A DNA stretch of 64,000 bases from Deinococcus deserti VCD115 (GTDB lineage Bacteria; Deinococcota; Deinococci; Deinococcales; Deinococcaceae), in NCBI RefSeq assembly GCF_000020685.1, contig NC_012526.1:402001-466000 (forward strand). Reading direction: 5' to 3'. Made by a program: the position numbers and the translations under genes. The notes under the pieces are model-generated. The model saw only the letters and a program-made list of their open reading frames with translations. It did no database searches and had not been told where the DNA came from. The first letter of the stretch is position 1; each line of letters starts with the position of its first letter. Of the stretch, positions 8,814-18,766 are shown piece by piece.

Positions 8814-9953
8814 CTACCGGGCGCCGGCTTGAGGCGCGCCCCGAGCACCCTGAAACATCCTGATCCAGATCGACACCGCCAGCACACAGCCTGCCAGGAC
8901 CAGCAGAACCACAGGAATTGCCGATACGCTGGAGGAACTGACAGCCAGCCCCATCAGTGGCTGGATCGCCACTGCGCCCATCGTTCCGCCCGTCATGGCA
9001 ATCGGGAGCCGCCGGGGGGTGAGATGCTGGCCGTACCAGGCGACAGTGGTGGGGAAAACCGGTGCCAGAACGAGGCCCAGAAGCATGTAGGCGGCCACGC
9101 GCAGGTCGGGCAGGGAGGTGAGTGCAGCGGCGCCGATGGCCAGTACAGCGGCGGCCGGAACCAGCACCTGTGGGGGAAACTTCGCAGTCAGCGGCGCGCC
9201 GGCAAAGCGGCCCAGCATAAAGGCCAGCCAGAATCCGCTGACCAGGGCGGCAGCGTTCCGGGCGCCCAGCTGCGGCGCCAGGTGAGTGGTCATCCAGCTT
9301 GCTGCACCGACCTCAGTCATCACGTACAGGAACAGCAGCAGCGTAAACAGCGTAATGCCGCGTTTTGCCCGTGGAACTGTATCCCGGGGCGCCGTGGTTG
9401 GTGCCGTCCGGGGTAACCCACGGGCACAGACCAGCACCACAAAGGCCAGCAGGCCGACCACGACGAAAGGCCAGCGGGTGGTGCCGCTGGACAGTGCCGC
9501 CACCAGGAGTGGCCCAAGGACACATCCCAGCCCGAACATGGCATTGACCATATTCAGCACGGGAGCAGAGCGCTCGGGAAGACTGGCCAGCGAAACGTTG
9601 ATGGCGCTGCTGACGCCGCCGATGCCCAGGCCAGCGACCAGGGCAGACAGAAGCGCCAGAGTCCAGCCAGGAGAGAAGCCGACGCCGACCGCACCTATCC
9701 CCACATGCAGCAGTGAGATGGACAGCATCCGGCGTACGCCGAAGTACCCCATCAGCCAGGTGGCGCCCAGCATGGCACTGCTGGAACCCAGGAAACTGAC
9801 CCCGGCAATCCAGCCGACCTGCGCCTGGGTCAGGTCGAAGTGTTCCAGAAGTCGCGGATATATCGGGCCATACAGGGAGATATACATCCCCTGAACAGCA
9901 AAGGCGACAGCGCCAACAACGTGAAGAGGAATTTCCCTGCCGGAGAATGCCAT
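8814..9953 (-). CDS. MFS transporter
   Basis: A 379-residue protein with 12 predicted TM helices and an MFS loop 2-3 motif in a shortened form (GYFGVRRML near 70). It is closest in feel to the FucP/sugar or YbjJ-like MFS branch, with the conserved YGPIYPRL segment after TM1. The substrate is unknown. TAGCTT lies 8 nt upstream of the ATG on the - strand, a possible leaderless promoter. It is convergent with the TPR kinase gene; the 35-bp gap has no clear terminator. Confidence 0.85.
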   Translation of the reverse strand: MAFSGREIPLHVVGAVAFAVQGMYISLYGPIYPRLLEHFDLTQAQVGWIAGVSFLGSSSAMLGATWLMGYFGVRRMLSISLLHVGIGAVGVGFSPGWTLALLSALVAGLGIGGVSSAINVSLASLPERSAPVLNMVNAMFGLGCVLGPLLVAALSSGTTRWPFVVVGLLAFVVLVCARGLPRTAPTTAPRDTVPRAKRGITLFTLLLFLYVMTEVGAASWMTTHLAPQLGARNAAALVSGFWLAFMLGRFAGAPLTAKFPPQVLVPAAAVLAIGAAALTSLPDLRVAAYMLLGLVLAPVFPTTVAWYGQHLTPRRLPIAMTGGTMGAVAIQPLMGLAVSSSSVSAIPVVLLVLAGCVLAVSIWIRMFQGARGAPQAGAR

Positions 9954-10099
9954 GCGGCTTCAAGCTACGCGCCGTGTCGGCGTGAAGTGTGCAGCAGGCT
10001 AGAACGGGCGATCATCTGAGCTTTATCCAGGGCCTGGGGCGTCTCAGGACGGTGGCCTGCTCTCCGGTAAAGAGGCGCCCACCTGACCGATGTCAGGAA

Positions 10100-10130
10100 A
10101 GCCGGCACATGGGAACTCCATGTGCCGGCT
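10100..10130 (-). terminator. Terminator of the secreted protease gene
   Basis: A perfect 13-bp stem, AGCCGGCACATGG (10100-10112) with CCATGTGCCGGCT (10118-10130), and a 5-nt loop. On the - strand it is followed by TTCC. Confidence 0.75.
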
Positions 10131-10161
10131 GGTGAGTCGGTGGTTATGCGAAGAAGGGCCT

Positions 10162-10914
10162 TCAGGGCAGGGCCACGAATCGCTCCAGGAAGTTCCGGGC
10201 CGAGTCCGTATCCAGCCGGTAAGTCACATTGGTGCTTTTGCACAGCGCGTCCCCGGTGATGGTCGTCCCGGCGACCAGATTCGTCTCACTCGCCCCGGCG
10301 CCCAGGAAGTTCGGCCCACCAGAGTCACCGTAGCAGGTGCCGCCGTTGCCCGTCGCCGGATTCTGCGAGATGCGCAGCCACGCCGGGTTGACCGCATTCA
10401 GGGTGCCGAATGAATATTCACGGGTGTCGAGATATCCGTTGACCGGTCCGCCGGGTTGATTGACCGCTTCCTGGCCTCCGTAGCCCACGCTGGTGAACTG
10501 CTGATCCGGTGACAGGCGGTCAAACTGGCCCCGGGTGGGCAGGCGGGCGGGGGTCAGGCCAGTGACGGGCTTGTCGAAGACCACTACCGCAATGTCGTGA
10601 GGGTCATTCTGGGCCGCGCCATATTGCGGGTGGGCGTGGAGGGTCCCGGTATGCAGTTTCGTCTGCCTGCTGTATTTACTGTCAAACATGACCGTGACCC
10701 GCGCCTGGCCCAGGTCGCAGTGAGCCGCCGTAAGAAATACAGTTGTAGAAATCAGCGTGCCTGAGCAGTAAGGATAGGTCTGAGCGCCGAACTCGCCGAC
10801 AAGGGCGCCCACAAAAGGGTGCCTGTTGCCGTCGGGCTGACCGTAGGTGATGGCCAGGGCAGACGCAAACAGCATGGAACTCAGGGCGGCGGCAGTCTTG
10901 AGGGGGAAATGCAT
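10162..10914 (-). CDS. Secreted trypsin-like (S1) serine protease
   Basis: 250 residues from the chosen ATG at 10914, which has GGAGG about 9 nt upstream; a longer frame to 10983 lacks a ribosome site. The signal peptide is residues 1-21 (basic start, then LSSMLFASALA). The catalytic triad is His65 (LTAAHC), Asp107 (HDIAVV) and Ser198 (GDSGGP). Cys50 and Cys66 could form the standard disulfide next to the active-site His, and two further Cys (194 and one near 229) the second. There is no obvious inhibitory propeptide, so it is probably active after export to the periplasm or medium. Confidence 0.9.
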   Translation of the reverse strand: MHFPLKTAAALSSMLFASALAITYGQPDGNRHPFVGALVGEFGAQTYPYCSGTLISTTVFLTAAHCDLGQARVTVMFDSKYSRQTKLHTGTLHAHPQYGAAQNDPHDIAVVVFDKPVTGLTPARLPTRGQFDRLSPDQQFTSVGYGGQEAVNQPGGPVNGYLDTREYSFGTLNAVNPAWLRISQNPATGNGGTCYGDSGGPNFLGAGASETNLVAGTTITGDALCKSTNVTYRLDTDSARNFLERFVALP

Positions 10915-11260
10915 CAGAGAGTCCTCCGGGGACAGGCCTGTGACCACTTGCGGGCAGGCAGCTTGACTGGCGAGAGGGCCCAAGTGTAACTCAAGCTCTC
11001 CGGGACGCAGTCTGTAAGCCTGGGCCGCAGGGGCAGTATCCAGAGGCAGGCGTTTGCTCGCGGCAAGTGCTCAGGAGGTCCCCAATCAGTTCTGCCGTGA
11101 GTGTCATGACGGAACTGACTGGGGCTCCAAATCATGGAGCTGGAGGCATGATGTCCGGAAGGATGATGGTCCACGGGGGCGCCACTGGAAGAACGCCAGG
11201 TGATTGCTCTGTTCTTCCTGTTTTCCTGTTTCCGGCGCCAGGCCCCTTCAGCCGCGCGGC
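10915..11260. other. Intergenic region without a recognised gene
   Basis: Lies between the protease start and the bicupin stop, both on the - strand. I see nothing conserved. It should hold the protease promoter and the bicupin terminator, but neither is clear by eye. Confidence 0.4.
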
Positions 11261-12034
11261 TTACTGGTTGGTGGTCAGCGTTGCTCCTTTGGGAAGCAGG
11301 TAGGTCACCACCACCGATGCGGGAACCTGACCAACATTTCTGGCCTGCACAACCTCGTTGACCCGTTCAGTGAAGGTTTCGCCAGCCTTGTAGGTTCGTT
11401 CTGTGCCTCCTGCTCTGAAGGTGATTTCACCTTCCAGTACAGTCACGTAGCCCTCGCCCCCGTGGGTATGTACTGGTGTGGCGGCGCCCGGAGCAAAATT
11501 CATCATGAACTGCACCACGCTGAATGCACCTGTGGGACGGGTTGGCGTAAAGGTGTTGCGGGCAATGGTCTTCTGTCCAGCTGGAGTCGGCGCGTTCGGA
11601 TCCTGCTGGGTGGTCAGGGCCGCGCCCTTGGGCAACAGGAACGTGATGACATAGCGCGCCGGAGTTGTTCCGCTATTGCCTGCCTGACCCATCTCCCCTG
11701 GATTTTCCAGAATCGTTTCTCCCGCTTTGGCCTTGCGCTCCTGTCCACCTGCGAGGCGGAATGTAATTTCTCCACTCAGCACCGTCATATAGCCGTGTCC
11801 GCCATGGGTATGTACGGTGGAAAAAGCCCCAGGCGCAAACTCCGTGACTGTCTGCACGACGTCAAACTCCGCTGGAACATTGACCGCGTCCACGGAGGTC
11901 TGATGGCTGACTACGGGGCGGAGCGTCATGGCGGTGCTATGCATGTCGGGGGCGTGGGTCGTGGAGACAGCTGGCATACAGGCCACCAGGGAAACGCTGA
12001 CCACGACTCCAAGAATCACAGGGACGCTTTTCAT
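11261..12034 (-). CDS. Bicupin lipoprotein
   Basis: 257 residues. The lipoprotein signal ends at Cys19 (SVSLVAC). Two homologous cupin domains follow (about 50-145 and 160-255). Each has the metal-site motif HTHGGxGYxTVLxGEITFR and each ends with a similar FLLPKGAALTT or YLLPKGATLTT strand. The internal duplication is clear from the paired motifs. Cupins of this form often bind a metal and may be quercetinase- or isomerase-like, but no activity can be assigned. GGAGGA lies about 6 nt before the ATG. Anchored to a membrane, it would act in the periplasm. Confidence 0.85.
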   Translation of the reverse strand: MKSVPVILGVVVSVSLVACMPAVSTTHAPDMHSTAMTLRPVVSHQTSVDAVNVPAEFDVVQTVTEFAPGAFSTVHTHGGHGYMTVLSGEITFRLAGGQERKAKAGETILENPGEMGQAGNSGTTPARYVITFLLPKGAALTTQQDPNAPTPAGQKTIARNTFTPTRPTGAFSVVQFMMNFAPGAATPVHTHGGEGYVTVLEGEITFRAGGTERTYKAGETFTERVNEVVQARNVGQVPASVVVTYLLPKGATLTTNQ

Positions 12035-12360
12035 AGCTTCCTCCGGACACGGCACCTTGGCCGCGTCGCGCAGATCAATCAGGGCGAGCCACAAGCCGCC
12101 GTCCGGAGCCCCGCCATCAGAAACGCACCCTTCTCAGGCTGGGGCGATACCCATGTGCTTTACCTCTTATGGACCCTGGAGGTCAGGGAAGAAGGTCCGC
12201 ACGGGCCGGTCTCACTATTGGCTCCAACATCCCCTGCCAGTGACCGTGCCGTCAGGATGTCTTCTCTGCTCCCGTGATGAGTTATGGTCCCATTTTGATG
12301 AGGGCGGCAAATAAATGTTTTGTAAACAGGGATTAAGAAATGGAAAAAATTTAAGGCGCA
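12035..12360. other. Intergenic region with an AT-rich end
   Basis: No gene recognised. The last 70 bases (12290-12357) are strongly AT-rich and give T-runs on the - strand just after the SGNH gene stop, but I see no stem-loop there. Confidence 0.4.
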
Positions 12361-13005
12361 CTAGTCGGCTGAACCACTCAGAATCGGAGCTCCGACTTTA
12401 CGCAGAAACTGTAGGGCAATCAGGCCATGTCCGGCGTCTGAGGGGTGAACCCGGTCGGGTGCCCACATACCGGGATGAGTAACCTCGGCCGCCGCATCGA
12501 ACGCGGGCTGCAACTCCACCACCGGAATCTGCCGCTCACGTCCCAGGGCCGTCATCAACCCTGCGTAGTGCTCGACCCTCTGGCGCATGGACTCGGCACG
12601 GTTGGGTTCAACCAGAAACGGCGTCATCAGCAGCGGCTGCCCCCCTGCCTGAATGGTGCGGTCCAGCAGCCCGGAGAGCCGCTCCTGATATTCCTCTGGC
12701 GGCACCGCCAGGTCAGGCTGACCAGCAAAGGCCCGCCAGACATCGTTGACGCCAATCTTGATGCTGACCCAGTCAGGCTGGTGGGCCGTCACGTCCTGCT
12801 CCCAGCGGGCGCTGAGGTCGCGTACAGAGTCCCCACTGACACCACGGTTGATCACCTTCAGATTGAGCTCCGGACAGCTGGCCAGAAGCAGGGCACGGAC
12901 CATCCTCACGTAGCCCTGCCCCCATTCCCCTGTGCCCTGGGTGCGCCCGGCATCGGTAATGCTGTCCCCGATCATCAACACAGTCTGATGTGCTTTAAAC
13001 AACAT
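12361..13005 (-). CDS. SGNH/GDSL-family hydrolase
   Basis: A 214-residue esterase/lipase-type protein. Block I is IGDSITDAG (catalytic Ser near 14), block II NRGVSGDSVRDL (Gly), block III KIGVNDVW (Asn), and block V APDRVHPSDAGH (catalytic Asp-His). There is no signal peptide, so it is cytoplasmic. The family deacylates or deacetylates carbohydrates and lipids, and such enzymes often act on acetylated sugars. Its place downstream of xylB on the same strand would fit deacetylation of xylan-derived sugars, but a 178-bp gap makes co-transcription uncertain. GGAGG lies 5 nt before the ATG. Confidence 0.88.
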   Translation of the reverse strand: MLFKAHQTVLMIGDSITDAGRTQGTGEWGQGYVRMVRALLLASCPELNLKVINRGVSGDSVRDLSARWEQDVTAHQPDWVSIKIGVNDVWRAFAGQPDLAVPPEEYQERLSGLLDRTIQAGGQPLLMTPFLVEPNRAESMRQRVEHYAGLMTALGRERQIPVVELQPAFDAAAEVTHPGMWAPDRVHPSDAGHGLIALQFLRKVGAPILSGSAD

Positions 13006-13183
13006 GTGGCCTCCAGATGATGCCGAACAGGGGAGCCACGCGCCCAGACGGTTCAGCTTTGCCCCACGGGTTGACCCCGCAGCGTAGGTGCCGGGGCCAG
13101 TCCGGATGCAGAGGGTTGTTCTGCACCCCCAGGCGACGTTGACGCGCTGCTGCTGACGTCAGACTGGGTCTGTGGGGGAAGAC

Positions 13184-14695
13184 CTAACCATACAGACGCT
13201 GAAAAGCAGCACTGTAGGCCGTACGTGGGGCATGTGACGGTACGCGTGGGACCGGAAGCCCGGCCAGCGACGCCGTGCCCATAGCCTCCTGCAAACTGGC
13301 GTACAGGCCGGCTTCCGGCATGGCCAGCAGGGCTGCACCCTCGGCGGCGCCGGCTGTGGAGGCAGTGCGGTAAATGTCGAGGTCCAGACCCTGGGCCATC
13401 AGACCCAGCCACAGGTCACTGCGGGCGCCGCCGCCCGTGGCCAGCAGAGACTGCAGTTGCGTGTGCTGCCGCATCACATCGTGAGTCTCGGCCAGGGCAA
13501 AGGCTGTGCCTTCCAGCACGGCCCGCACCAGGTGGCCGCGGCTGTGGGCCAGGCTCAGGTTCAGCCAGGCCGCGCGCAGATCGCTGCGCATATGCGGGCT
13601 GCGCTCTCCGGCCAGGAACGGCAGGAACAGGACGTTTTCCTCGCTGGGAACGGCTTTTTCCGCTTCGCGCAGCAGGGTTTCGAAACTCACCTCCGGGCAC
13701 AGTCGGTCGCGCAGCCACTGCAGCGCTCCGGCGCAGGCCAGGGTGACACCCAGCAGGTGATAGCCACCGTCGGCGTGGGCAAACAGGTGCACGCGACCTC
13801 TCGGATCAGGCGTGGGGCTGCTCAGGGGAGCAAACAGCACTCCGCTGGTTCCCAGGCTGACGCTGCCGATTTCCGGCTGTGCCGAGCCCAGTCCAAGGGC
13901 CACCGCTGCCGCGGCGTTGTCTCCGCCGCCAGCCACGACCGGCAGCCCCGCAGGAAGTCCGGTCACGGCTGCCAGCGAGGAATGCAGGGTGCCCACCCGG
14001 GCCGTCGAAGGCCTGACTTCAGGAAACAGCGTGGCGGCAAGCCCCAGGGCGGACAGGATGTCGGCGTCCCATTCCAGCCGGGCAAGGTTCAGTGCTCCGA
14101 CCCCGCTGGCATCCGACGGTTCGGATGCCAGCACCCCGGTCAGGGCGTATCCCAGGTAATCCTTGGGCAGCAGGACGTGGGCCAGCCGGGCAAAGACCTC
14201 CGGCTCGGCGCTTTTCAGCCACAGCACCTTGGGGAGCTGGAAGCCGGTCACTGCGCGGTTGCCGGTGCGGGCGATTAGGTCTGTTAAAGGAACGCGCGCC
14301 TCAATGTCCTGAACCTGCCGGGCTGTGCGCTGGTCATTCCACAGCGGCGCGGGGCGCAGGACCTCACCGTGGGCATCCAGAAACACCGCTCCATGCATTT
14401 GCCCACTCAGGCCTAATGCCAGGGGAGTATGGCCAGTCTCCGACAGCTGCCCGGCGACTTCCCCCAGGGCGCTCAGCGTGGCGGCCACCCAATCTTCAGG
14501 GCGCTGCTCGGTCCAGCCGGGCTGTGGAGTCAGCAGCGGGTATTCCCGTGTCACCGATACAACCGTACGCCGTGTGGCATCCAGTGCCACCACCTTGACA
14601 CCACTGGTGCCCAGGTCTATTCCCAGGGTTACGGGCTCCCCGGGACCGGCTGGACCTCCGGAACTGACTGACCTGACCTCGGCAGACTCGCTCAT
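13184..14695 (-). CDS. xylB: Xylulokinase
   Basis: A 503-residue FGGY-family kinase that phosphorylates D-xylulose to feed the pentose phosphate pathway. N-terminal phosphate loop [12 protein letters not shown] is near 23-34. Substrate-contact motif SGQMHGAV is near 95 and the FGGY signature region [21 protein letters not shown] near 250. The C-terminal ATP site includes [13 protein letters not shown] near 408 and [10 protein letters not shown] near 446. The QMHG motif and length favour xylulokinase over other FGGY kinases. The first 20 residues are a poorly ordered Ser/Gly/Pro-rich extension, so a later start is possible. Its ATG overlaps the stop of a 38-codon upstream ORF. No xylose isomerase gene is in the window. 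Confidence 0.9.
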   Translation of the reverse strand: MSESAEVRSVSSGGPAGPGEPVTLGIDLGTSGVKVVALDATRRTVVSVTREYPLLTPQPGWTEQRPEDWVAATLSALGEVAGQLSETGHTPLALGLSGQMHGAVFLDAHGEVLRPAPLWNDQRTARQVQDIEARVPLTDLIARTGNRAVTGFQLPKVLWLKSAEPEVFARLAHVLLPKDYLGYALTGVLASEPSDASGVGALNLARLEWDADILSALGLAATLFPEVRPSTARVGTLHSSLAAVTGLPAGLPVVAGGGDNAAAAVALGLGSAQPEIGSVSLGTSGVLFAPLSSPTPDPRGRVHLFAHADGGYHLLGVTLACAGALQWLRDRLCPEVSFETLLREAEKAVPSEENVLFLPFLAGERSPHMRSDLRAAWLNLSLAHSRGHLVRAVLEGTAFALAETHDVMRQHTQLQSLLATGGGARSDLWLGLMAQGLDLDIYRTASTAGAAEGAALLAMPEAGLYASLQEAMGTASLAGLPVPRVPSHAPRTAYSAAFQRLYG

Positions 14696-14808
14696 AAGCC
14701 GACCTTCACGCTGAGCTGGGCGACAGGTAGGGAGCCCTCTAGGTCCGCAGGCAGGGCGCAGCGTGCCGGGGTGATGTTACGTTCTGAAAGTACGATTCTG
14801 CTGTCCAT
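14692..14808 (-). CDS. 38-residue ORF overlapping the xylB start
   Basis: Begins [20 protein letters not shown] and ends ..[12 protein letters not shown]. An AGGAG (CAGGAGCCCCAATG) sits 5 nt before the ATG and the stop overlaps the xylB ATG as ATGA. Coding-like composition and tight coupling suggest a real small protein or leader peptide. It could also be the surviving end of a larger protein, but nothing conserved is open upstream. TATACT on the - strand at 14866-14871 could be its promoter. I do not recognise the protein. Confidence 0.45.
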   Translation of the reverse strand: MDSRIVLSERNITPARCALPADLEGSLPVAQLSVKVGL

Positions 14809-15181
14809 TGGGGCTCCTGGTGGTCTTCCCGGGCACCGCGCCCGTTTCTTCTGACTGGGTTTTCGAGTATATCTTCCGGGGGCCTGCCGGAGGGCCTGGG
14901 GAGACTTGGAAATGCACCGCAGCGGCCTTGTCAGAGCGTGCGCAGATAAGTTGTTCCGGACAGAAACCCGCATGTCCCGGACCAGCCATGCCAGAAATAC
15001 GCAAAAAGGCGGCGGGACCGCTCCCGGAAAGTGACGCTCAGATGCCTGGTCACTTCCCGGAAACTGCCTCGTCGGGACGGTGTTGTCTGTTTCGTCGGCC
15101 AGGGGGTATGGGCCTATGGCTGACTGTGCCCGCTGCTGCCTCTCAAAAGCCTGACCGTTCCGCAGGACCGGCCTTGTCTGA
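14809..15181. other. xylB upstream region
   Basis: 373 bp with no recognised gene. It holds a candidate - strand -10 (TATACT, 14866-14871) about 58 bp before the small ORF. I saw no clear operator palindrome. Confidence 0.4.
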
Positions 15182-18100
15182 CTATTCTTCCATAGACTCG
15201 ACCAGCTCCAGAAATATTTTTGCCAGTGCCGGATCGAACTGTGCCCCAGCCTGACGCCGGATTTCCTCGCGGGCTTCAGCAGGTGTCCATGGGCGTTTAT
15301 AGGGACGCTCACTGGTCAGCGCGTCGTAGACATCCACCAGGCTGAACACACGTGCGGCCAGCGGGATGTCCTCGCCAGCAAGACCGTCCGGATAGCCGCG
15401 GCCGTCCCAGCGCTCATGGTGATGTCGGATCAGGCTGCGGGCAATGGGATGAATGGTTGGAATGCGCTGGATCATGTCGGCCCCGGTGGCGGCGTGAGTC
15501 TGCATCAGGCGCCACTCCTCAGCGTCAAGCTTGCCCGGCTTAAGCAGCACCGAGTCCGGAATGGCCAGCTTGCCGACATCGTGCAGGTAGGCGCCCTGAC
15601 GCAGGCCCTCGCGCTCCTCGTCTTTCAGGCCCAGATGACAGGCAAAGCGGGTGGAAAGGGTCACCACCCGTTCGGTGTGGCCGTGGGTCTCGAAATCCCG
15701 CAGTTCCAGTGACATGCCCAGGGCCAGCAGGGCGCCTTCGCGGGTATTTTTCAGGTCCTCGATATAGGCATGCCGTTCAATCACCCGTCCAATCAGCTCC
15801 GCTACGCGGGTTGCCAGGGTTTCCGCCGCGCTGGGCAGGGTCCGCCGCGGCTGGAACCAGATAAAGCAGACCAGACCGACCCGGCGGCCACGGTCCACCA
15901 CCGGAATCACGACCAGGCCCTGCACCCCGGCTCTGACCAGGGCAGGCACAGCGTCGGGGCTCTGGGGGTAAGACCCGGCGACGATCCTGGGAGCCTCGGG
16001 GTCCAGCAGCTGGTCCAGCTCCTGAGAATCTTCGATCAGGGGGGCTACGGCAGCATGAAACGAGGACGGCGCAGACCCGTCACTGACCGCAGTTCGGGGG
16101 TCCAGATGCAGGTAGCCCGCGTAATCAGCCCCCAGAAAAGTCCGCGCCGCCGCGACGCAACGCTGCGCGACCTGTGCAGGGGGATCCAGAGCGCCCTTCA
16201 GACGCGCCAGATCGGCCAGCAGATGCAGTTCGGCCACCCGCTCGGCCTGCCCCTGCTCGGCACGCACCCGCTGCAGGGCACTGACGCCGGAGGAGGCGAC
16301 TGCCGCAATCAGTTTTGCCTCCAGGTCGGTAAACGGGGCCTGTGCTCTGTGCGCCGCCACCAGCACCCCCAGAGCCTGTTCACCGGCCCAGAGCGGCGTG
16401 ACCAGCAGCGTGGCTTCAGGCAGGTGGAACAGTTCAGCACTGGCGGCATCAGCCCTGACCTGCTGCTGGCGGCGGGAGTGCAGCGCAGCCCACAGCGGCC
16501 CATCGTCACACGGCACGCTGCGTGGGGTGGTCTCGGACGGCCAGCCTCGTACCGTCAGTTGCAGGGTCTCCTCATCGGGCAGGTGGCGCAGATACACCAC
16601 CTGTTCGGTTTCCAGCAGTTTGACCGCCTCCATGCACAGGGGCGTTTCCACATCGTCGGGCGTACGGGCGTCCCGCAGGGTGGCGCTGACCCGGACCAGA
16701 ACCTCCAGTTCGCGTTGCCGGGCCAGCTCACGTGCGCGGCGCCGGTAGTCGGACAGCAGGGCCGCGGCAAGGGCTGCGAACTCTTCGGCCGTCTGCAGGG
16801 CCGACTGATCGAAGGCGGCCTCGTGACTCAGGTTGTCCAGGTTGATTACGGCCAAGACCTCACCGTTCAGCACCACCGGAACGCTGACGTTGGCCTTGAG
16901 CTGCCGCAGGGCTCCGTAACGCTCGTAGACCTCCCGCTGTTCGAGGCTGTCTACGGCCACCCGCGAATGCTCGCGGACTGCATCTGCGCCTTCGATCAGG
17001 CGGGCCCGGCCAGTCTGCCAGTCCCCGGCTCCATACCAGGCATGGGCATCGGCAACACTATGCCGCATGCCCAGCAGGGCATCTGAAAATCCCACCTGAG
17101 CGCGATATACGAAGCCACGCTCCTCAAACAGGGTCAGCGATCCGGCCTCGGCGCCCGGGACACTGACCACCGCCGCTTCCAGCAGACCTTTCCAGGCGAC
17201 GTCATCAAGTTCTCCTTCCTGGGCCAGGAGATGCAGGGTGGCCCGGATGGCCTCCAGCACAGACGCCGGAGTATGAGGTGTGGTTGTCGAATAACCGGTT
17301 GGCTGAGGCGCCTGCATGTGGCGGGCCGCGCGCTTGGCGATCTTGTCACGCAGCATGCGCTGATCGGCCAGCCGTAACAGGTCGCTGGCGCTTACCGCGT
17401 CAGCCGGCGAGGAAGCAATGCCGAACGATGCATTGACCAGCAGGAATCCGCTCTCACGGGTCAGCAGCACGGTCTGCGCTGCCATGTCCAGCAAAGAATC
17501 GGGCGGCTCACCTTCGAAAATCACAGCAAATTCATCGCCTCCGAAGCGGAAGACCGATCCCTGGTGAAACACCCGCCCCAGCGCCGAGGAAAAAGTTTTC
17601 AGAAACTCATCGCCACGGGTGTGCCCAAAGCGGTCGTTCATGGCTTTGAGCTCATCCAGATCAAAAATCACCAGATGTACTGCAGTGCCGGTGTGTTCGG
17701 CCTGGGTCAGGGCTGTATCCAGGATCAGATCGAAAGCCCGGCGGTTGCTCAGCCGGGTCAGAGGATCGCGGTAGGCCAGGTTTTCCAGTGCATTGGTACG
17801 TTCCTGGACCCGGCTTTCAAGTTCAGTGTTGGCTGCTTGGAGGGCCTGCTGCAGTTCATGGCGCTCGGTCAGGTCACGGGCAACCACGATCACGCCGTCC
17901 ACCTCACCAGATGACAGCTGCAGCGGAAAGGTGTCGGCTTCAAACACGCGCTCACGGCCACTGAGGTGAATCCGTCGCTCGTGGCGCAGATGTTCTCCGG
18001 TACGCATGACGTGTTCCTCGGAAGCCCGGGTGCGGATGTATTCCTCTTCGCCAAACAGTTCCAGGTCAATCTGGCCGGGCGCGCCCCGGCGGTATCCCAG

Positions 18101-18766
18101 CACCCGCTCGGCTGCCGGATTAAGGTCGAGAATCATTCCCGCACTGTCCCTGAAGATCACCAGGTCAGTGGTGTGGGCCATCATGGCCTGAAGCCGCGCC
18201 TCATGCGCCTGCTGCTGCTGAAACGAAGCTTGCAGTGCCTGGGTCGCCCGCTCACGTTCCAGTTCTATGACCGCCAGTTCTGCCAGCTGGGTCAGAATCA
18301 GTTGCTGCTCTGAGGTCAGGGGGGCCTGAGGGCGCGTGTCCAGCACACAAAGGCTCCCGATGGCGTATCCGTCGGGGGTGTACAGGGGAGTTCCGGCGTA
18401 GTACCGCAGATGCGGCTCATCCACGACCAGAGGATGCTGCTTGAAGTGCGCGTCGAGGGCAGTATCCGGAATTTCCAGCAACAGCTCGCCCGGTGGCAGG
18501 CTGATGGTATGCGTGCAGAAGCACAGCTCCCGGGGCATGTTGGATCCCTCCCAGTTGAAATGCGCCCGGGTGTGCTGCTGGTGTTCGCTGATCAGGTTGA
18601 GCTGAGCTCCCTGGCGGCCAAGAAACCTCGCCGCAAGCTGCGTAATGTTTTCCAGCGCATGACTCGAAGAGGAGTTGGAGAGGACGTAACGAGCAAGCGC
18701 GAGCAGCCGGTCATGGTCAGGCGACGAAGCATCCTTCACGAAGGCCTCCGGAGTGTGGGGGACCAC
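15182..18766 (-). CDS. Multidomain GAF-PAS-GGDEF-GAF-HD-GYP cyclic-di-GMP protein
   Basis: 1194 residues, no TM helix. The order is a GAF domain (about 20-175, with a Cys in ELCFCTHTI), PAS (about 190-315), GGDEF (about 330-490), three GAF-like domains (about 510-680, 690-840, 850-990) and HD-GYP (about 1000-1190). The GGDEF motif FGGDEF is intact and the HD-GYP has HDVGKLAIPD and HHERWDGRGYPDGL. Both cyclic-di-GMP synthesis and hydrolysis are therefore possible in one chain, with several ligand-sensing domains to select between them. The start codon is GTG at 18766 with TACATT 4 nt upstream; a slightly later start cannot be excluded. Confidence 0.9.
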   Translation of the reverse strand: MVPHTPEAFVKDASSPDHDRLLALARYVLSNSSSSHALENITQLAARFLGRQGAQLNLISEHQQHTRAHFNWEGSNMPRELCFCTHTISLPPGELLLEIPDTALDAHFKQHPLVVDEPHLRYYAGTPLYTPDGYAIGSLCVLDTRPQAPLTSEQQLILTQLAELAVIELERERATQALQASFQQQQAHEARLQAMMAHTTDLVIFRDSAGMILDLNPAAERVLGYRRGAPGQIDLELFGEEEYIRTRASEEHVMRTGEHLRHERRIHLSGRERVFEADTFPLQLSSGEVDGVIVVARDLTERHELQQALQAANTELESRVQERTNALENLAYRDPLTRLSNRRAFDLILDTALTQAEHTGTAVHLVIFDLDELKAMNDRFGHTRGDEFLKTFSSALGRVFHQGSVFRFGGDEFAVIFEGEPPDSLLDMAAQTVLLTRESGFLLVNASFGIASSPADAVSASDLLRLADQRMLRDKIAKRAARHMQAPQPTGYSTTTPHTPASVLEAIRATLHLLAQEGELDDVAWKGLLEAAVVSVPGAEAGSLTLFEERGFVYRAQVGFSDALLGMRHSVADAHAWYGAGDWQTGRARLIEGADAVREHSRVAVDSLEQREVYERYGALRQLKANVSVPVVLNGEVLAVINLDNLSHEAAFDQSALQTAEEFAALAAALLSDYRRRARELARQRELEVLVRVSATLRDARTPDDVETPLCMEAVKLLETEQVVYLRHLPDEETLQLTVRGWPSETTPRSVPCDDGPLWAALHSRRQQQVRADAASAELFHLPEATLLVTPLWAGEQALGVLVAAHRAQAPFTDLEAKLIAAVASSGVSALQRVRAEQGQAERVAELHLLADLARLKGALDPPAQVAQRCVAAARTFLGADYAGYLHLDPRTAVSDGSAPSSFHAAVAPLIEDSQELDQLLDPEAPRIVAGSYPQSPDAVPALVRAGVQGLVVIPVVDRGRRVGLVCFIWFQPRRTLPSAAETLATRVAELIGRVIERHAYIEDLKNTREGALLALGMSLELRDFETHGHTERVVTLSTRFACHLGLKDEEREGLRQGAYLHDVGKLAIPDSVLLKPGKLDAEEWRLMQTHAATGADMIQRIPTIHPIARSLIRHHHERWDGRGYPDGLAGEDIPLAARVFSLVDVYDALTSERPYKRPWTPAEAREEIRRQAGAQFDPALAKIFLELVESMEE

